From the NCBI RefSeq assembly GCF_008086045.1, contig NZ_VSEY01000049.1:1-64000 (forward strand): 64,000 bases of DNA, read 5' to 3'. This stretch comes from Nonomuraea sp. PA05. Lineage in GTDB: Bacteria > Actinomycetota > Actinomycetes > Streptosporangiales > Streptosporangiaceae. Made by a program: the position numbers and the translations under genes. Shown here piece after piece: positions 49,953 through 57,428 of the stretch (position 1 is its first letter; every line of letters starts with the position of its first letter). The notes below the pieces were generated by a model. The model was not told the DNA's origin. It saw nothing but the letters and a program-made list of their open reading frames with translations, and ran no database searches.

Positions 49953-51140
49953 CTACTGGAACAGCGTGAGCGGGACGGCCTCGGCCAGCGCGCGGTAACC
50001 GGCCGGGCTCAGGTGCAGGTGGTCGCCCTCGTCGTAGGCCGCCGCCAGCCGCCGGGGCGCGGCCGGGTCACGGACCGCGAGGTCGAAGTCGATCACCGCG
50101 TCGTACGCCCCCGCCTCGCGGATCCACGCGTTGACCGCCTGCCGCGCCTCCTCCCGATGCCCCTCGGGATCGTCGTAGGGGTCGCTCCCGCCGAACGGCG
50201 TCAGCGTGGCCCCGTACACGAGCAGGTCGCGGGCGCGGGCGCGGACGGCGATCTGCTCGTAGGCGGCGATCAGCTCCTCCACCACCTGCCGCTGGGCGTC
50301 GCGGGTGGCCGGGGCGGTGCCGAGGTCGTTGACGCCCTCGAAGACGACGAGCCAGCGGGCGGCGCTCTGGGCCAGCACGTCCCGGTCCAGCCGGGCCAGG
50401 GCGCTCGGGCCGAGACCGTCGTTGAGCACCCGGTTGCCGCCCGCGCCCTGGTTGGCGACGGCGACGCCGGGCGGCAGCCGGTCGAAGAGCCGGTCGGGCC
50501 AGCGGTCGTTGCCGTTGGTGGTGGAGCCCCGGCCGTCGGTCAGCGAGTCGCCCAGCAGGACGACCGCCGCCGCGTCCGCCCCGGCCCTGACCTCGACGCC
50601 GCTGAGGAGGTACCAGTGGTCGACCGGGGTGGCGGCGGGCAGGTCGGCGGCGTGCACGTGGTCGCCGGTGGCCAGGTGGGAGGTGGTTCTGGAGCCGGGG
50701 TGCGAGGTGAGGGCGGAGGAGGCCAGGCCGTCGGCGAGGTGCACGGTGACGGCCAGCACCGTGCCGGGGGCCAGGTCGAGGTCCAGTGGGTCGGAGACGA
50801 CGTGCGCCCCGGCGGGGACGGTGGCGTGAGGGCGGCCGGAGAACGTCACGGGCCGGGAGGTCTCCGGCCGGATGCCGCTCACGCCCGCCGCCCCGCCGCT
50901 CGGCAGCGCCACGGCCACGCGGGTGATCGGGAGGGGCGCGCCGCCGAACGCGTTGGACAGGCGCAGCCGCAGTCGCCCGCCGCCCAGTGAGACGCGCAGC
51001 GTCTGCCGCAGGGTCGTGTCCGCCAGGGTCAGGCCCTCCTTGGCGTACGGCGGCGGCGGCATGTTGTCCGGCTCGGTGAGCTGCGGCATCGCCGTCCACG
51101 TGATGACCCAGCGGCCGGTCGGAAGGCTGGATGCGGGCAT
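49953..51140 (-). CDS. SGNH/GDSL-family esterase, possible carbohydrate esterase
   Basis: 395 residues with AGGGGAG eight bases before the ATG; no signal peptide is evident. An N-terminal beta sandwich (RWVITWTAMPQLTEPDNMPPP...LRQTLRVSLGGGRLRLRLSNAFGG) is typical of actinomycete two-domain SGNH enzymes. The four blocks are present: VVLLGDSLTDGRGST (nucleophile Ser), ANQGAGGNRVL (Gly), VVFEGVNDLG (Asn) and GDHLHLSPAGYRAL (Asp-x-x-His). Relatives hydrolyse acetyl or other esters on sugars. The promoter carries CGAAACTTTCG, the operator type reported near actinomycete xylanase genes, so an acetylxylan-esterase-like role is a reasonable inference. Confidence 0.88.
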   Translation of the reverse strand: MPASSLPTGRWVITWTAMPQLTEPDNMPPPPYAKEGLTLADTTLRQTLRVSLGGGRLRLRLSNAFGGAPLPITRVAVALPSGGAAGVSGIRPETSRPVTFSGRPHATVPAGAHVVSDPLDLDLAPGTVLAVTVHLADGLASSALTSHPGSRTTSHLATGDHVHAADLPAATPVDHWYLLSGVEVRAGADAAAVVLLGDSLTDGRGSTTNGNDRWPDRLFDRLPPGVAVANQGAGGNRVLNDGLGPSALARLDRDVLAQSAARWLVVFEGVNDLGTAPATRDAQRQVVEELIAAYEQIAVRARARDLLVYGATLTPFGGSDPYDDPEGHREEARQAVNAWIREAGAYDAVIDFDLAVRDPAAPRRLAAAYDEGDHLHLSPAGYRALAEAVPLTLFQ

Positions 51141-51163
51141 GAGAGCGGCTCCCCTGAAGAGTT

Positions 51164-51174
51164 CGAAACTTTCG
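51164..51174 (-). promoter_or_regulatory. Xylanase-type palindromic operator CGAAACTTTCG
   Basis: An 11-bp near-perfect palindrome (CGAAA, C, TTTCG) 24 bp before the SGNH start. A related CGAACGTTTC lies about 20 bp further upstream at 51184. From memory, this motif recurs before xylan-use genes in Streptomyces and relatives and is bound by a LacI-family xylo-oligosaccharide repressor. No such repressor is next to this gene. Confidence 0.6.
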
Positions 51175-51270
51175 GCACGATAGCGAACGTTTCATCAGCC
51201 CATGTCGGCCGGGTCGCGGTTTTTACCGGCACTTGTCGATCAAGTCATAGGTGTCGCGGCCCATCACGCC

Positions 51271-51276
51271 TAGGGT
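51271..51276 (+). promoter_or_regulatory. -10 box of TetR gene (leaderless start)
   Basis: TAGGGT, a consensus actinobacterial -10, lies seven bases before the ATG at 51284, with no Shine-Dalgarno between. Confidence 0.5.
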
Positions 51277-51283
51277 CGCCACC

Positions 51284-51910
51284 ATGGACTCTGCAGACGG
51301 CGGCGGGCGGGAGCTGATACTGCGGACCGCCACCAGGCTGTTCGCCGCGCTCGGCTACGACAGCTCCTCCGCCGCGCAGGTCGCCGAGGCGGCCGGGGTG
51401 AGCCAGGAGGAGCTCGGCGCCCATTTCGCCAGCAAGCGCGAGCTGTACCTGGCGGTCATGGAGCAGGCCCGCAACCTGCTCGCGGAGGCCGTCACGCCGC
51501 ACGTGGACGCGCTGATGACGGCCCCGGCGGAGCGGCACGCGCCGGCCCTGCACGCCTTCGTCGACGGCTACATCGACCTGTGCGTGGCCCATCCGGAGAT
51601 ACCCGCGCTGTGGATGCACCGCTGGCTGTCCGACGCCAGCGACATCGTCGACCTTGAGGCCGAGAACGCCCAGCCGCTGACGCAGTACATCGTGGAGGGC
51701 GTCAGCACGCTGACGGAACCGGCCGGCGCGGATCCGCTGCACACCACGTACACGATGATCTGGTGCATCCACGGCTTCGTGCTCAGCGGGGTGCTGGACG
51801 GCAGCGCGCACCGGCGCGGCGCCGACGACCAGCGCCAGCTACGGCGTTTCCGCGCTCATATGCACCAGTTCCTCGGCCGCGCGCTGGGCCTGCCCGCGCC
51901 GGGGGCCTGA
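51284..51910 (+). CDS. TetR-family transcriptional regulator
   Basis: 208 residues, ATG at 51284. The N-terminal HTH is GGGRELILRTATRLFAALGYDSSSAAQVAEAAGVSQEELGAHFASKRELYLAVMEQARNLL (about 7-65), with the typical FxxxGYxxxxxxxxAxxAGVS...HFxSKxxLY pattern. The rest is the helical ligand-binding and dimer domain (FVDGYIDLCVAHPEIPALWMHRWLSDASDIVDLEAENAQPL). The ligand is unknown. No target is obvious; the SGNH gene is divergent and the phosphatase gene follows on the same strand after 57 bp. A leaderless start is likely. Confidence 0.88.
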   Translation: MDSADGGGRELILRTATRLFAALGYDSSSAAQVAEAAGVSQEELGAHFASKRELYLAVMEQARNLLAEAVTPHVDALMTAPAERHAPALHAFVDGYIDLCVAHPEIPALWMHRWLSDASDIVDLEAENAQPLTQYIVEGVSTLTEPAGADPLHTTYTMIWCIHGFVLSGVLDGSAHRRGADDQRQLRRFRAHMHQFLGRALGLPAPGA

Positions 51911-51967
51911 TCGCGATATTGGCGGAACGTAACCAAATACCTACACATATGCGTGTAATCTGCCCAT

Positions 51968-54055
51968 ATGGGGGGTTTCGACGAGCTGCTGATCGAAACC
52001 GTCTCCGGCACGGGCGCGCACATCGGCGCCGCCTACCTCCTGGACGACAGCGGCCAGGTCCTGCAGATGGCCGCCGAGGTCGGCCTGCCCGCGCCGATCG
52101 CCCGCGCGTGGGCCAGGATCAGGACCAAGGACCCGGTGCCGCTCGCCGTGGCGGTCCGCGAGCGGCGGCTCATCTGGATCAGCGGGCGCGAGCACCTGGC
52201 CCGCGACTTCCCCGCGGCGGCGCTCGCGCTGCCGTACCCGTTCGCCGCCGCCCTGTCACCGATCTGGTCCGACGGCGAGGTGCGCGGCGGGTTCATGCTG
52301 CTGTGGCCCGCCGGCCGCACCCCCGAGCTCGACGACCGCCGGCGCGGCCTCATCGACAGGACGTGCGCCGCGATCGGCGAGCTGCTGCGCGAAGCGGACC
52401 GGCGCGGGCGGCCGATCAGAGCCGGGAGCCGGCCGCGGCTGCTCGGCCCGCGGCCCGTGCGCCCGAGCGACCCGCAGGCCGACTTCGTCGCCCTGGAGTG
52501 CCTCAACCGGCTGCCGGAGGGCTACTGCGTGCTCGACGTCGAAGGCCGCGCCACGCTGGTCAGCGCCCCGGCCGCCGACCTGCTCGGGGTGGCGCCGTCC
52601 GCGCTGCTCGGCAAGCGCCTGTGGGAGGTGCTGCCGTGGCTGGCCGACCCGTCGTACGAGGACCGCTACCGCGCCGCCGTCATCGGCCGGCAGATCACCC
52701 AGTTCGTCGGCCGCAACCCGGCCGGGAGGCGGCTGTCGTTCTGGCTCTATCCAGGACTGACCGGCATCACCCTGCGCATCACGCCCGGCGCCGTGTCGCG
52801 CGGCCCCGCGCCCGACCCCGTCACCGGCGGCGACCGGACGCTGCGGGTCATCGCGGTGCACGAGATCCTGCACCTGGCCACCGCGCTCGCCAGGGCGGTC
52901 ACCGCCCAGGAGGTGCTCGACCTGGTCGCCGACCACGTCATGCCCGTCTACGACGTGCAGGCGCTGGCGATACTCACCGCCAAGGGCGGGCGGCTGCGGG
53001 TGGCCGCCTCGCGCGGCTACAGCCGTCAGGCCATCGACGAGTTCGACGGCCGCCCCGTCATCCCGGTCGCGCCCGCCGACCAGCCGTTCGACGCGGCCCA
53101 GCCGGCGTTCTTCTCGACCTGGGACCAGCTGCGCGCCACCTACCCGGACGCCGTCCGCTCCGACGACATGTCCGCCTGGGCGTTCCTGCCGCTGGTCACC
53201 TCGGGGCAGCCCATCGGCACCTGCATCCTCGCCTACGACCGGCCGCACCGGTTCAGCACCGACGAGCGGGCCACGCTCACCGCGCTCACCGGACTGATCG
53301 CCCAGGCCTTCGAACGCGCCCGGCTCTACGACGTCAAGCACCAGCTCGCCCAGTGCCTGCAGTCGAGCCTGCTGCCGCACAAGCTCCCGCACGTGCCCGG
53401 CCTGGACGTGGCCGCCAGATACGTGCCCGCCACCCCCGGCATGGACATCGGCGGCGACTTCTACGACCTGATCCGCCTCGGCGACACCAGGGCCGCGGCC
53501 GTCATCGGCGACGTCCAGGGCCACGACGTGACCGCCGCCGCGCTCATGGGCCAGGTCCGCACCGCCATCCGCGCGCACGCCGCGACCGGCGGCAGCGCCG
53601 GCGACGTGCTCGCGCACACCAACCGGCTGCTCGTCGAGCTGGCGCCCGACCGCTTCACGAGCTGCCTGTACGTCAGCTTCGACCTGCGCCGCCACACCGC
53701 GTGCCTGGCCAGCGCCGGTCACCTGCCGCCCGTGCTGGGCAGGCCCGGCGCCCCGGCCCAGGTCGTGAACGCCTCACCCGGCCTGCTGCTCGGCATCGAC
53801 CCGGACGCCGAGTACGCCACCACCGACCTGCCCATGGGGCCCGGCGTGGTGCTCGCCCTCTACACCGACGGCCTCATCGAGGAGCCGGGCCTCGACCTCG
53901 GCGACGCCATCGCCGCCCTGGCCGCCCGCTTCGCGCCCGCGCCCGGCCAGCCCCTGCACGACCTGGCGGAGACGCTCATCGAACCGGCCACGATCGAGCG
54001 GCGCACGGACGACATCGCCGTGCTGCTCCTGCGCGACGCGCTCGGCGAGCCGTGA
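51968..54055 (+). CDS. GAF-PAS-GAF-SpoIIE (PP2C) protein phosphatase
   Basis: 695 residues. Domains in order: GAF (about 1-145; GAHIGAAYLLDDSGQVLQMAAEVG), PAS (about 170-275; LNRLPEGYCVLDVEGRATLVSAPAADLLGVAPSALLGKRLWEVLP), a second GAF (about 300-450; VTAQEVLDLVADHVMPVYDVQALAIL...FLPLVTSGQPIGTCIL), then a SpoIIE-type PP2C (about 455-690). The PP2C metal-site motifs are GMDIGGDFYDL, VIGDVQGHDVTAAALMGQ, LASAGHLPPVL and LALYTDGLIEE, then RRTDDIAVLLL, so it should be active. Such proteins usually dephosphorylate anti-sigma-factor antagonists in response to a signal. No anti-sigma gene is adjacent. TAATCT at 51956 suggests a leaderless start. Confidence 0.92.
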   Translation: MGGFDELLIETVSGTGAHIGAAYLLDDSGQVLQMAAEVGLPAPIARAWARIRTKDPVPLAVAVRERRLIWISGREHLARDFPAAALALPYPFAAALSPIWSDGEVRGGFMLLWPAGRTPELDDRRRGLIDRTCAAIGELLREADRRGRPIRAGSRPRLLGPRPVRPSDPQADFVALECLNRLPEGYCVLDVEGRATLVSAPAADLLGVAPSALLGKRLWEVLPWLADPSYEDRYRAAVIGRQITQFVGRNPAGRRLSFWLYPGLTGITLRITPGAVSRGPAPDPVTGGDRTLRVIAVHEILHLATALARAVTAQEVLDLVADHVMPVYDVQALAILTAKGGRLRVAASRGYSRQAIDEFDGRPVIPVAPADQPFDAAQPAFFSTWDQLRATYPDAVRSDDMSAWAFLPLVTSGQPIGTCILAYDRPHRFSTDERATLTALTGLIAQAFERARLYDVKHQLAQCLQSSLLPHKLPHVPGLDVAARYVPATPGMDIGGDFYDLIRLGDTRAAAVIGDVQGHDVTAAALMGQVRTAIRAHAATGGSAGDVLAHTNRLLVELAPDRFTSCLYVSFDLRRHTACLASAGHLPPVLGRPGAPAQVVNASPGLLLGIDPDAEYATTDLPMGPGVVLALYTDGLIEEPGLDLGDAIAALAARFAPAPGQPLHDLAETLIEPATIERRTDDIAVLLLRDALGEP

Positions 54056-54079
54056 CCCCCGGCCGGGCGGCGGTCGCCA

Positions 54080-54214
54080 GGGCTCCCGCAGCATGAACCC
54101 CGGCCCGCGCACGGTGTGCGGCAGGCGCGGGCCGCCGTCCGCCTCCAGCTTGCGGTGCAGGCAGCCGGCGAGCGGGTCGGCGTCCACGGCGAGGATGCGG
54201 TCTGCGGGCTCCGG
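54080..54214 (-). pseudogene. Remnant of an OmpR/PhoB-type response regulator C-terminus
   Basis: Directly after the VOC stop, the minus-strand frame reads DADPLAGCLHRKLEADGG, then PRLPHTVRGPGFMLREP. This is the recognition helix and wing of an OmpR-type DNA-binding domain (normally SRLRRKLEADGG then LIHTVRGVGYxL). No start, receiver domain or intact upstream helix exists, and residues before the Leu-His-Arg are scrambled. It is a degraded fragment squeezed between the phosphatase and VOC genes. Confidence 0.7.
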
Positions 54215-54601
54215 TCAGCGGGGGTCGCGGCGCAGCGGGTGGTCGTCCGGGACCTGGACCAGCGCGATGTGGTGGCCGTCGGGGTCGGCGATCCACGCCT
54301 CGATCAGCCCCCACGGCTCCTGGCGGGCCTCGCGCAGCACGGTGACGCCCGCCTCGCGCAGCCGCTTCTCCTCCTGCGCCGCGTCGCGCACCTGCAGCCA
54401 GAGCCGCATCCCGGTCGTGGCCGCCTCCTGCGAGGACCCGGACAGCTCCAGGAACCCCTGCCCCAGGAAGAAGACCACGCCAGGGTGCTCGGGCGGGCCG
54501 AACTCGCGGTAGACGGCCAGGCCGAGGGTCTCCGCGTAGAAACGGCGGCTGCGCGCGGGGTCGCGGGGACGCAACAGCACGCGACTGCTCAGCACCTCCA
54601 T
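54215..54601 (-). CDS. VOC-superfamily (glyoxalase/bleomycin-resistance fold) protein
   Basis: 128 residues from the ATG at 54601. It starts MEVLSSRVLLRPRDPARSRRFYAETLGLAVYREFG, the standard first VOC module, and ends with AWIADPDGHHIALVQVPDDHP. Possible metal ligands or equivalents are Glu in FLELSGSSQ and His in DGHHIAL. These proteins bind or modify small molecules, often giving antibiotic resistance; the substrate is unknown. Length is one VOC unit pair, normal. A response-regulator remnant follows its stop. Confidence 0.85.
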   Translation of the reverse strand: MEVLSSRVLLRPRDPARSRRFYAETLGLAVYREFGPPEHPGVVFFLGQGFLELSGSSQEAATTGMRLWLQVRDAAQEEKRLREAGVTVLREARQEPWGLIEAWIADPDGHHIALVQVPDDHPLRRDPR

Positions 54602-54668
54602 GCCGGACCTGTTCCCCGCGCCGGGTCGCGGAAGCCCTCGGATCGGGAAAGCCAGGAATCCGGACGAT

Positions 54669-54707
54669 CGGCCGGCCACCGCCACGTGAGGTGACGGTGG
54701 CCGGCCG
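54669..54707. terminator. Hairpin terminator downstream of SecDF
   Basis: CGGCCGGCCACCG (54669-54681) pairs over 13 bp with CGGTGGCCGGCCG (54695-54707) around a 13-base loop, ten bases after the SecDF stop. Confidence 0.85.
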
Positions 54708-54716
54708 AGGGCGTGC

Positions 54717-56963
54717 TCACACCACCGCTCCCGACCCCCGGGGCTCGCGCGCGGCCCGCCTGGGCTTGGCGGGCTCGGGCGCCGGGCGCCGGTCGAAGCG
54801 GCCGAGCCAGATCGCCGCAGGCCCGGCCACGAAGGCGGACGACAGCGTGCCGGTCACGATCCCCGCCACCAGCGCGATCGCGAAGTCCCGCAGCGAGTCG
54901 CCGCCGAACGCCATGAGCGCGAGCAGGATGAACAGCGCGCCGAGCCCGGTGTTGACGGTGCGCGGCATGGTCTGCAGGATCGCCCCGTTCACCGCCTCGG
55001 CGAGCGGCTCACCGCGCCGGGCCGCCCACAGCTCCCTGACCCGGTCGAACACCACCACCTTGTCGTTCACGGAGTAGCCGACGATGGTCAGCGTCGCCGC
55101 CAGGAACACGCCGTCGATCGGCTTGTTCAGCCAGGCGAACATGCCCGCCACGACGAGCACGTCCACCAGCAGCGCCAGCACGGCGGCGGCGCCGAACGTC
55201 CAGCGGAACCTGACGGCGAGGTAGCCGAGCTGCAGGGCCACGGCCACGCCGAGCGCGACGAGGGCGTTGCGGCGCAGCTCCTCGCCCAGGCTGGGGCCGA
55301 TGAACTCCTCGCTCCGCTTGGTGACCTCGCCCGCCCGCGCCTCCAGGGCCTGTTCGATCCTGGCGACGTCGTCGAGGCCGAGCCGCGCGGCCCGGACGGA
55401 GACGCCGTCGTCGCCGGCCTGCACCACCGCCGTGGGGAACCCGGCGCGCGCGACCGCCTCCCCCGCGACGTCGGCCGGGATCGGCCTGGAGGTGGCGAAC
55501 TCGACGAGCCGGCCGCCGGTGAACTCGACGCCGAAGTTGAGCCCGCGCAGCGCGAGCCCGGCGACGGCGACCGCCACCAGCCCGCCCGCGACGGCCAGCC
55601 ACAGCTTCGGGCGGCGCATCAGCCGCGGATTCCTGCGGGTCAGCCAGGTCCTGACGGAGCCGGCGGTGCCGAGCCCGGACAGGCGCGGCCCGACGCGGCC
55701 CATCACGGTCTGGGTGAGCACGCGGGTGATCAGCATGGCGGAGACGAGCGAGGCCAGCACGCCGACGGCCAGCGTCACCCCGAACCCCTTGACGGGCCCT
55801 GACGCCAGCCAGAACAGCAGCCCGGCGGCGATCAGGGTGGTGACGTTGGAGTCGGCGATCGCGCTCCACGCGTTCCTGAACCCCCGGTCGAGCGCCTTGC
55901 GCAGCCCACGGCCCGGCGCCTGCTGGTACTCCTCCCTGGCCCGCTCGAAGACGAGCACGTTCGCGTCGATGGCCATGCCGATGGCCAGCACGAACCCGGC
56001 CAGCCCCGGCAGCGTGAAGGTCGCGCCCATCGCCACCAGCGCCGCGTACGAGATGAGCCCGTAGCAGAGCAGGGCGGCCACGGACAGCAGCCCGGCCAGC
56101 CGGTAGACGGCCACGATGAACGCGGCGGTCAGGACCAGGCCCGCGATCGCGGCCCTGGCGCTGGCGTCGATGGCCGCCGCGCCGAGCGTCGGGCCGACCG
56201 TGCGCTGCTCGACCAGGTCGAGCGGGACGGGCAGCGCGCCGCCCTTGATGAGCACGGCCAGGTCGCGCGCCTCCTCATGGGTGAAGGAGCCGGTGATCTG
56301 GGCGCCGCCGCCCGGGATCCCGGCACCGCACGCGATCGACGGGTCGAGCGGCGGCGAGGAGATGACCTCCCGGTCGAGCACGATGGCGATGCGGCGGCGG
56401 GGGTCGTCCCGAGGCTGGCAGGCCGCCTCCCCGGTGAGCTGCCGCCAGGCCGCCTCCTCGCGGAACTCGAGGCCCACCCACCAGCCGGGGCCGCGCTGGG
56501 GGTCGCTCTGCTCGGCAGCGTCCCGCACGCCGTCGCCGGTGATGGCGGCGGGGCCGAGCTTGAGCAGCCCGCCGTTCTCGTCGCGTACGGCCGACGAGTC
56601 GCCGGGCCCGGCCGCGCCGAGCACGGGATGGAACGCGAGCTGCGCGGTACGGCCGATCACCTCGGCGGCCTGGCGCGGGTCGAGCACGCCGGGCAGCTCG
56701 ACGATGATCCGCCGCTCGCCGGAGCGGACCAGGGTGGGATCGACGACGCCGAGCGCGTCCGCCCGCTGGCGCAGCACGTCGAGCGCGCGGTCGGTGGCGG
56801 CGGCGTCGGCCTGGACGGTGGGCGAGCTCCTGGACTCGAAGACGAGCTGGGTGCCGCCGCGCAGGTCCAGGCCCAGGCGCGGGGTGCCGGCGAGAGTGAC
56901 TGCTAAGGAGATGACGATGACGGCGCACGCCGTCACCGCACGCCAGAACGGCGCACGGAACAT
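54717..56963 (-). CDS. secDF: Fused SecD-SecF protein translocase accessory subunit
   Basis: 748 residues from the ATG at 56963 (GGAGG five bases before). The SecD half has helix 1, GLDLRGGTQLVFE, the periplasmic P1 region (RIVELPGVLDPRQAAEVIGRTAQLAFHPV-type), FTHEEARDLAVLIKGGALPVPLDLVEQRTVGPTLG and VLAIGMAIDANVLVFERAREEY with the conserved Asp in helix 4. The SecF half has GLNFGVEFTGGRLVEF, SIGPSLGEELRR-like and LTIVGYSVNDKVVVFDRVRELW. The protein uses the proton gradient to pull exported proteins across the membrane. Actinomycetes usually carry separate secD and secF; a fused copy beside a small secreted protein looks like an accessory system. A terminator follows. Confidence 0.93.
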   Translation of the reverse strand: MFRAPFWRAVTACAVIVISLAVTLAGTPRLGLDLRGGTQLVFESRSSPTVQADAAATDRALDVLRQRADALGVVDPTLVRSGERRIIVELPGVLDPRQAAEVIGRTAQLAFHPVLGAAGPGDSSAVRDENGGLLKLGPAAITGDGVRDAAEQSDPQRGPGWWVGLEFREEAAWRQLTGEAACQPRDDPRRRIAIVLDREVISSPPLDPSIACGAGIPGGGAQITGSFTHEEARDLAVLIKGGALPVPLDLVEQRTVGPTLGAAAIDASARAAIAGLVLTAAFIVAVYRLAGLLSVAALLCYGLISYAALVAMGATFTLPGLAGFVLAIGMAIDANVLVFERAREEYQQAPGRGLRKALDRGFRNAWSAIADSNVTTLIAAGLLFWLASGPVKGFGVTLAVGVLASLVSAMLITRVLTQTVMGRVGPRLSGLGTAGSVRTWLTRRNPRLMRRPKLWLAVAGGLVAVAVAGLALRGLNFGVEFTGGRLVEFATSRPIPADVAGEAVARAGFPTAVVQAGDDGVSVRAARLGLDDVARIEQALEARAGEVTKRSEEFIGPSLGEELRRNALVALGVAVALQLGYLAVRFRWTFGAAAVLALLVDVLVVAGMFAWLNKPIDGVFLAATLTIVGYSVNDKVVVFDRVRELWAARRGEPLAEAVNGAILQTMPRTVNTGLGALFILLALMAFGGDSLRDFAIALVAGIVTGTLSSAFVAGPAAIWLGRFDRRPAPEPAKPRRAAREPRGSGAVV

Positions 56964-56997
56964 GGAAGCCTCCACAGGCTTGAAGGGATGAGGGTCT

Positions 56998-57378
56998 TCA
57001 GTGCCCTGTGGAGGGAGGCGCCCTGGCCGCTGAGGCCCGCGGGCGGCGTGCCGTGGGGACGTCTTGGGACGGCTCGGGGACGACGGCGGCCCACCCCGGG
57101 CGCACGCCGGGGAGGCCGGCCGCGAGCGTGCCGGCCGGGCTTCCCGTCGTGCCGCCCTGGCCGGGCCAGGCACGCAGCTCCGGAGCGGGGTGCGGGAGCT
57201 GCCGCGCGCCGGAGTGCTGCTGCTCGGCCCGCCAGGCGGCGGCGCTGACGGTGGTGATCTGGTGGGTGACCTGCGCGTGCGTGGTGGCGGGCAGGAACCA
57301 CGACAGGAGGAGGAGCAGGACGGCGGGCAGCCGGGAGGGCAGGCCCGGAGGCGGCGCGGCGTGCGGCTTCGTGCGCAT
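56998..57378 (-). CDS. Small secreted protein upstream of SecDF
   Basis: 126 residues, ATG at 57378 after GGAGGGGGG. The signal peptide is AVLLLLLSWFLPATTHA with a Pro-rich n-region. The mature part begins QVTHQITTVSAAAWRAEQQHSGARQLPHPAPELRAWPGQGG and becomes Pro/Ala/Arg-rich to the end; no Cys and no known motif. It ends 34 bp before secDF, so it is almost certainly co-transcribed. Whether it is a substrate or partner of that SecDF is speculation. The compositional bias of the tail makes the exact 3' extent less certain. Confidence 0.55.
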   Translation of the reverse strand: MRTKPHAAPPPGLPSRLPAVLLLLLSWFLPATTHAQVTHQITTVSAAAWRAEQQHSGARQLPHPAPELRAWPGQGGTTGSPAGTLAAGLPGVRPGWAAVVPEPSQDVPTARRPRASAARAPPSTGH

Positions 57379-57428
57379 GTCGCCCCCCTCCTCCGGAACC
57401 TCCAACCCTAACGCCCCGTGGCGGCCGG

